Part shown: piece after piece, positions 61,126-64,000 of the stretch
Numbering within the stretch: position 1 is the first letter of the stretch
Layout: the number at the start of each line of letters is the position of its first letter
Assembly: GCF_014699035.1 (NCBI RefSeq)
Contig: NZ_JACXAA010000005.1
Coordinates: 413,783 to 477,782, forward strand
Reading direction: 5' to 3'
DNA length: 64,000 nt
Origin: Spirosoma validum
GTDB lineage: Bacteria > Bacteroidota > Bacteroidia > Cytophagales > Spirosomataceae
Made by a program: the position numbers and the translations under genes
Notes under the pieces: generated by a model
The model's database searches: none
What the model was told of the DNA's origin: nothing
Seen by the model: only the letters and a program-made list of their open reading frames with translations

Positions 61126-63300
61126 CTAGGATACACCCTTAAATTCTTCCTGATTGGCAAACGGTTGACTACGTAATCGTTTGCCAGTCGCTTTGAAAAT
61201 AGCATTCGCTATGGCCGCACCTGCGGGTGGTAAGGATGGTTCACCAAGACCTGTAGGATCTATAGTATTTTGAACAAAGTGAACCTCAATCTCCGGAATT
61301 TCATTAAGCCTGATGAGCCGGTAGTCGTTAAAATTCTTTTGCTCTGGTATACCGTCTTTAAACGTAATGTTTCCATACATCGCGTGACCAATTCCATCAA
61401 CAATGCAGCCGCGAACCTGTTGTTGGGCTCCACTTTGATTAATTACAACTCCACAATCAGCTGCCGAATAAACTTTCTGCAAAACAGGTTTGCCTTTTTG
61501 CATGACCACTTCCCCTACTTGTGCTACGTAGGATCGGTGTGAAAAATAAACGCTAAATCCTTGAGCAACAGGTTTACCGTCGGCTCCTTTCTTCTTACCC
61601 CATTCCGATTTTTCGGCAGCTAATTCGATTACACCCTTCATCCGATCAATATCATATTTGATAGCACCAACCGGTTTTTGCTTAGCCTTATCTAATAATT
61701 CCAATCGAAATTGTACGGGATCTTTACCGGCGGCCTGGGCTACCTCATCCAAAAAGGCCTGCTCAGCAAAGGCAAGGAAGTTAGTAATCGGTGCTCGCCA
61801 GGGACCAGTCGTAATGGGCGACTTGTGATCAACACTATCAATCAGTAGGTTATCCACAGCACCCGAGGGAAAATTATCTTCCCGCGTGGCATTGCCCGCA
61901 TTGATACTAGCTCCACGAAGTTTGTAGCCAATCATGTTACCCTGAGCGTCCAAGGCTGCTTCAAACCGATAACGAACTGCCGGACGGTAGCTCCCCCCAG
62001 TCATATCATCTTCACGTGTCCAGATCAGTTTTACGGGCGCGTTGACCAATTTTGACACTTGGACAGCCTCAATAACATAATCAGCTTTTAATCGTCGCCC
62101 AAAGCCACCACCCATACGAGTCAGTTGAACGCTCACTTTATCAGGAGAGATGCCAAGCAATTTAGCAGTCTCATTACGCGCCAGTTCAGGCGTCTGCGTA
62201 GGACCGACCAGCTCCGCACCATCAGGTTTGACGTGTGCGAAAAAGTTCATCGGCTCCATCGGATTATGTGGCAGAAATGGACACTGATATTCTGCTTTGA
62301 CGACTTTAGCTGCACTTTTGAAAGCCGCTTCTGCATCACCATCTTTCCGACGAACAGTTGCATTAGAACCGTCTAGCATTTCTTTGAACAGGTGATTATG
62401 GTCAGCTGTGCTCTCTAGTGTATCAGCTTTTTCCCATTCAATCTTTAGTGCATCTTTTGCCTTCTTTACCTGCCAGGTCGATTTACCAACAACCGCTACG
62501 TTGCTATCGAACGTCACGACGTTGACAATACCCGGCATCGATTTAATAGCTTCAGTATTCAGCGATTTCAATTTGTAGCCAAAAGCAGGTCGTTGCAACA
62601 TAGCAAACAACATGCCTTCTCGATAGAAATCTAACCCAAATAACGGCTTTCCAGTAATAATTTGCGGATTATCTACATTTTTAACCGTACTACCTATGAG
62701 CTTAAAGTCTTTTATTTCTTTTAACTTAACCTCTGTCGGAACAACTACTTTAGCGGCTTCAGTAGCTAATTCTCCATAGCTTAATTTACGATTACTACCA
62801 GAATGAAGCACAAAACCTTTATCTGTTGTGCATTCTGATACCGATACGTTCCATCGTTTGGAAGCGGCTTCCATTAACATCTGACGCGCTGTTGCACCTG
62901 CCTTGCGTAATCGCTGCCAGGAATGAGGAATCGACCCACTCCCGCCAGCTACCTGCCGTTCAAATTTCTTTGTATCAAGTGGAGCTTGCTCAACAACGAC
63001 TTTCGTCCAATCGGCATCCAGTTCTTCAGCTACGATAATTGGAAAAGCCGTTTTTATCCCCTGACCAACTTCGGGATTAGGTGATAGAATCGTTATAACA
63101 CCCTGAGGATTAATAGATAGGTAGCTGTTAAAATCAACTCCCGCAACGAATGCAGCGCCAGTTATATTTCCCGAAGTATCCAGTACAGCTGTCGCGGCTG
63201 CTTCAGATTCCAGCCAGTTAAATCCCAACAAAAAACCTCCTCCTACAGCTGAGGTTATCTTTAGAAAGTCTCTACGATTTGAATTTGCTAACGTCTTCAT
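61126..63300 (-). CDS. Molybdopterin-binding oxidoreductase subunit, IorB-type
   Basis: A 724-residue large subunit of the xanthine dehydrogenase/aldehyde oxidase family, of the isoquinoline 1-oxidoreductase beta type. The N-terminus has a twin-arginine motif (NRRDFLKITSAVGGGFLLGF), so the folded complex is exported. Molybdopterin-binding blocks include VGQGIKTAFPIIVAEEL-like, GGGFGRRLKADYVIEAV and the C-terminal GLGEPSLPPAGAAIANAI, which carries the catalytic Glu. Such enzymes hydroxylate aldehydes or N-heterocycles and feed electrons to the chain. The small [2Fe-2S] subunit gene is 2 nt upstream; no cytochrome subunit or maturation factor is in the window. Confidence 0.92.
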   Translation of the reverse strand: MKTLANSNRRDFLKITSAVGGGFLLGFNWLESEAAATAVLDTSGNITGAAFVAGVDFNSYLSINPQGVITILSPNPEVGQGIKTAFPIIVAEELDADWTKVVVEQAPLDTKKFERQVAGGSGSIPHSWQRLRKAGATARQMLMEAASKRWNVSVSECTTDKGFVLHSGSNRKLSYGELATEAAKVVVPTEVKLKEIKDFKLIGSTVKNVDNPQIITGKPLFGLDFYREGMLFAMLQRPAFGYKLKSLNTEAIKSMPGIVNVVTFDSNVAVVGKSTWQVKKAKDALKIEWEKADTLESTADHNHLFKEMLDGSNATVRRKDGDAEAAFKSAAKVVKAEYQCPFLPHNPMEPMNFFAHVKPDGAELVGPTQTPELARNETAKLLGISPDKVSVQLTRMGGGFGRRLKADYVIEAVQVSKLVNAPVKLIWTREDDMTGGSYRPAVRYRFEAALDAQGNMIGYKLRGASINAGNATREDNFPSGAVDNLLIDSVDHKSPITTGPWRAPITNFLAFAEQAFLDEVAQAAGKDPVQFRLELLDKAKQKPVGAIKYDIDRMKGVIELAAEKSEWGKKKGADGKPVAQGFSVYFSHRSYVAQVGEVVMQKGKPVLQKVYSAADCGVVINQSGAQQQVRGCIVDGIGHAMYGNITFKDGIPEQKNFNDYRLIRLNEIPEIEVHFVQNTIDPTGLGEPSLPPAGAAIANAIFKATGKRLRSQPFANQEEFKGVS

Positions 63301-63302
63301 AG

Positions 63303-63797
63303 TTATTTCGTTTTTGACGTTTTCGTAGGTATAGAAGCAGGAAGAGTTTCGGACGCTACTTTAACAGCTTCCCGAATACGATGATACGTTCCACATCGAC
63401 AGATATTGCCGGTCATGACATTATCGATTTCGGTCTGTGATGGTTTCGGATTTCGTTTTAGTAGAGCGGCAGCTGTCATAATTTGACCCGCCTGACAATA
63501 ACCACACTGAGCTACATCCACTTTATCCCAAGCTTGCTGAACAGGATGTTTCCCATCTGGTGATAAACCTTCAATGGTAGTTACTTTCGATTTGCCAACA
63601 ACAGATACAGGTAACACACATGATCGAGTAGCTTCTCCATTTAAATGGACAGTACAAGCTCCGCACTGGGCGATTCCACAACCATACTTTGTACCAACCA
63701 ACCCAAGATTATCACGTAGTACCCAAAGCAGAGGAGTATCAGACTCAACATCAGCCTGATAGATACGGCCATTAATTTGTAGTTTGAAGATAGCCAT
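63303..63797 (-). CDS. [2Fe-2S] small subunit of the molybdenum oxidoreductase, IorA-type
   Basis: A 164-residue protein starting [20 protein letters not shown]; the ATG at 63797 is chosen because an upstream in-frame start adds a non-conserved hydrophobic stretch. Cys40, 45, 48 and 60 bind the plant-ferredoxin-type cluster (CGIAQCGAC). Cys98, 101, 133 and 135 bind the second cluster (CGYCQAGQ, then [12 protein letters not shown]). It passes electrons from the molybdopterin subunit encoded 2 nt downstream. It lacks an export signal and is probably carried out with its partner through Tat. Confidence 0.94.
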   Translation of the reverse strand: MAIFKLQINGRIYQADVESDTPLLWVLRDNLGLVGTKYGCGIAQCGACTVHLNGEATRSCVLPVSVVGKSKVTTIEGLSPDGKHPVQQAWDKVDVAQCGYCQAGQIMTAAALLKRNPKPSQTEIDNVMTGNICRCGTYHRIREAVKVASETLPASIPTKTSKTK

Positions 63798-63888
63798 CGA
63801 TTGCGATAAATTGATAAGATTAACTAATATAAGCAAAAGAGAACATAGCGCTTCTCTACTTAGTTTAAATGCAAAATCTTAAAAATAG

Positions 63889-63920
63889 AAAAGGCCTCCA
63901 ATCAGCTGATTGGAGGCCTT
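63889..63920 (-). terminator. Terminator of the rRNA operon
   Basis: AAGGCCTCCAATCAG and its exact complement form a 15-bp palindromic stem. On the minus strand it is followed by TTCTATTTTT. It lies about 20 nt after the 5S rRNA. Confidence 0.85.
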
Positions 63921-63936
63921 CGCCTACTCTATATCA

Positions 63937-64000
63937 AAGGTGGCACCTTCCTACTCTCCCGCTTGTGACAGCAGTACCATCGGCAGTACGGGGCTTAACG
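63937..64000 (-). rRNA. rrf: 5S ribosomal RNA, 3' part only
   Basis: The minus strand reads CGTTAAGCCCCGTACTGCCG, then GATGGTACTGC and GCGGGAGAGTAGGAAGGTGCC, which are the conserved loops and 3' helix of bacterial 5S rRNA. The 5' half and the rest of the rRNA operon lie outside the window. The exact 3' end, near 63937, is estimated from helix I. Confidence 0.9.

Noticed and set aside
1..64000. CRISPR array
   Set aside because: No series of regularly spaced direct repeats with unique spacers was found; the short 16-nt-period repeats at 52953-53034 have only two units each.

Overview
The window looks like the chromosome of a Cytophagales bacterium (Bacteroidota), most like Spirosoma or a close relative. 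The evidence is the promoter form TTG-N19-TAnnTTTG upstream of rpsF and similar boxes before tRNA-Met, rpsO, prfC and yggS, the lack of Shine-Dalgarno sequences, a short primary sigma factor without region 1.1, a tmRNA whose tag reads GEYNYAMAA, and Bacteroidota-restricted families (GSCFA, HU/SPOR membrane protein, zinc-less sirtuin). Base composition is near 50% GC apart from one very AT-rich patch. The genus is inferred; no search was run.

Layout. 0-2 kb: the 5' end of a methylmalonate-semialdehyde dehydrogenase gene diverges from an Lrp-type regulator, followed by a DUF4349 lipoprotein. 2-13 kb: topA, a secreted GH20 hexosaminidase, a cobB-type sirtuin, small proteins, two membrane proteins and an M61 peptidase. 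13-19.4 kb: an envelope cluster (TPR protein, outer-membrane barrel, HU/SPOR protein). 19.5-25.2 kb: a core block on the minus strand (START-like protein, LptF/G permease, rpsO, pnp, rpoD). 25.3-28.7 kb: elongator tRNA-Met and tmRNA flank an AT-rich insert with one polytopic membrane protein. 28.8-36.2 kb: a hydrolase, a DUF421 protein, a CobC-like phosphatase with a DUF6580 membrane protein, and a GH63-like glucosidase with a glucose-dehydrogenase-like SDR.

36.6-48 kb: carbohydrate catabolism. A secreted esterase and a GH78 rhamnosidase lie on the plus strand. Five tandem minus-strand genes follow (cytochrome-c-containing sugar dehydrogenase, TIM-barrel epimerase, KduD/gluconate-5-dehydrogenase-like SDR, ACS-family MFS transporter, second SDR), with a LytTR regulator between the two groups. 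Together these suggest uptake and oxidation of plant-polymer sugars or sugar acids. 48-59.6 kb: mainly housekeeping genes, namely prfC, yggS, the rpsF-rpsR-rplI operon, GSCFA, mrp-nfu with a DUF433/DUF5615 toxin-antitoxin pair attached, a long Ddl-type ATP-grasp ligase and a Gfo/Idh oxidoreductase. 59.7-64 kb: a Gre-family factor, a small secreted protein, an IorAB-type molybdenum oxidoreductase, and the 3' part of a 5S rRNA that ends an rRNA operon running in from the right.

The most unusual feature is the intergenic DNA. At least seven gaps hold long, nearly perfect inverted repeats with arms of 17-40 nt. The arm sequences mostly differ between loci but match within each locus. Two related copies abut the promoters of prfC and rpsF and appear to supply the upstream TTG of each. 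The octamer GCTACGTT/AACGTAGC is also about ten-fold more frequent than expected by chance.
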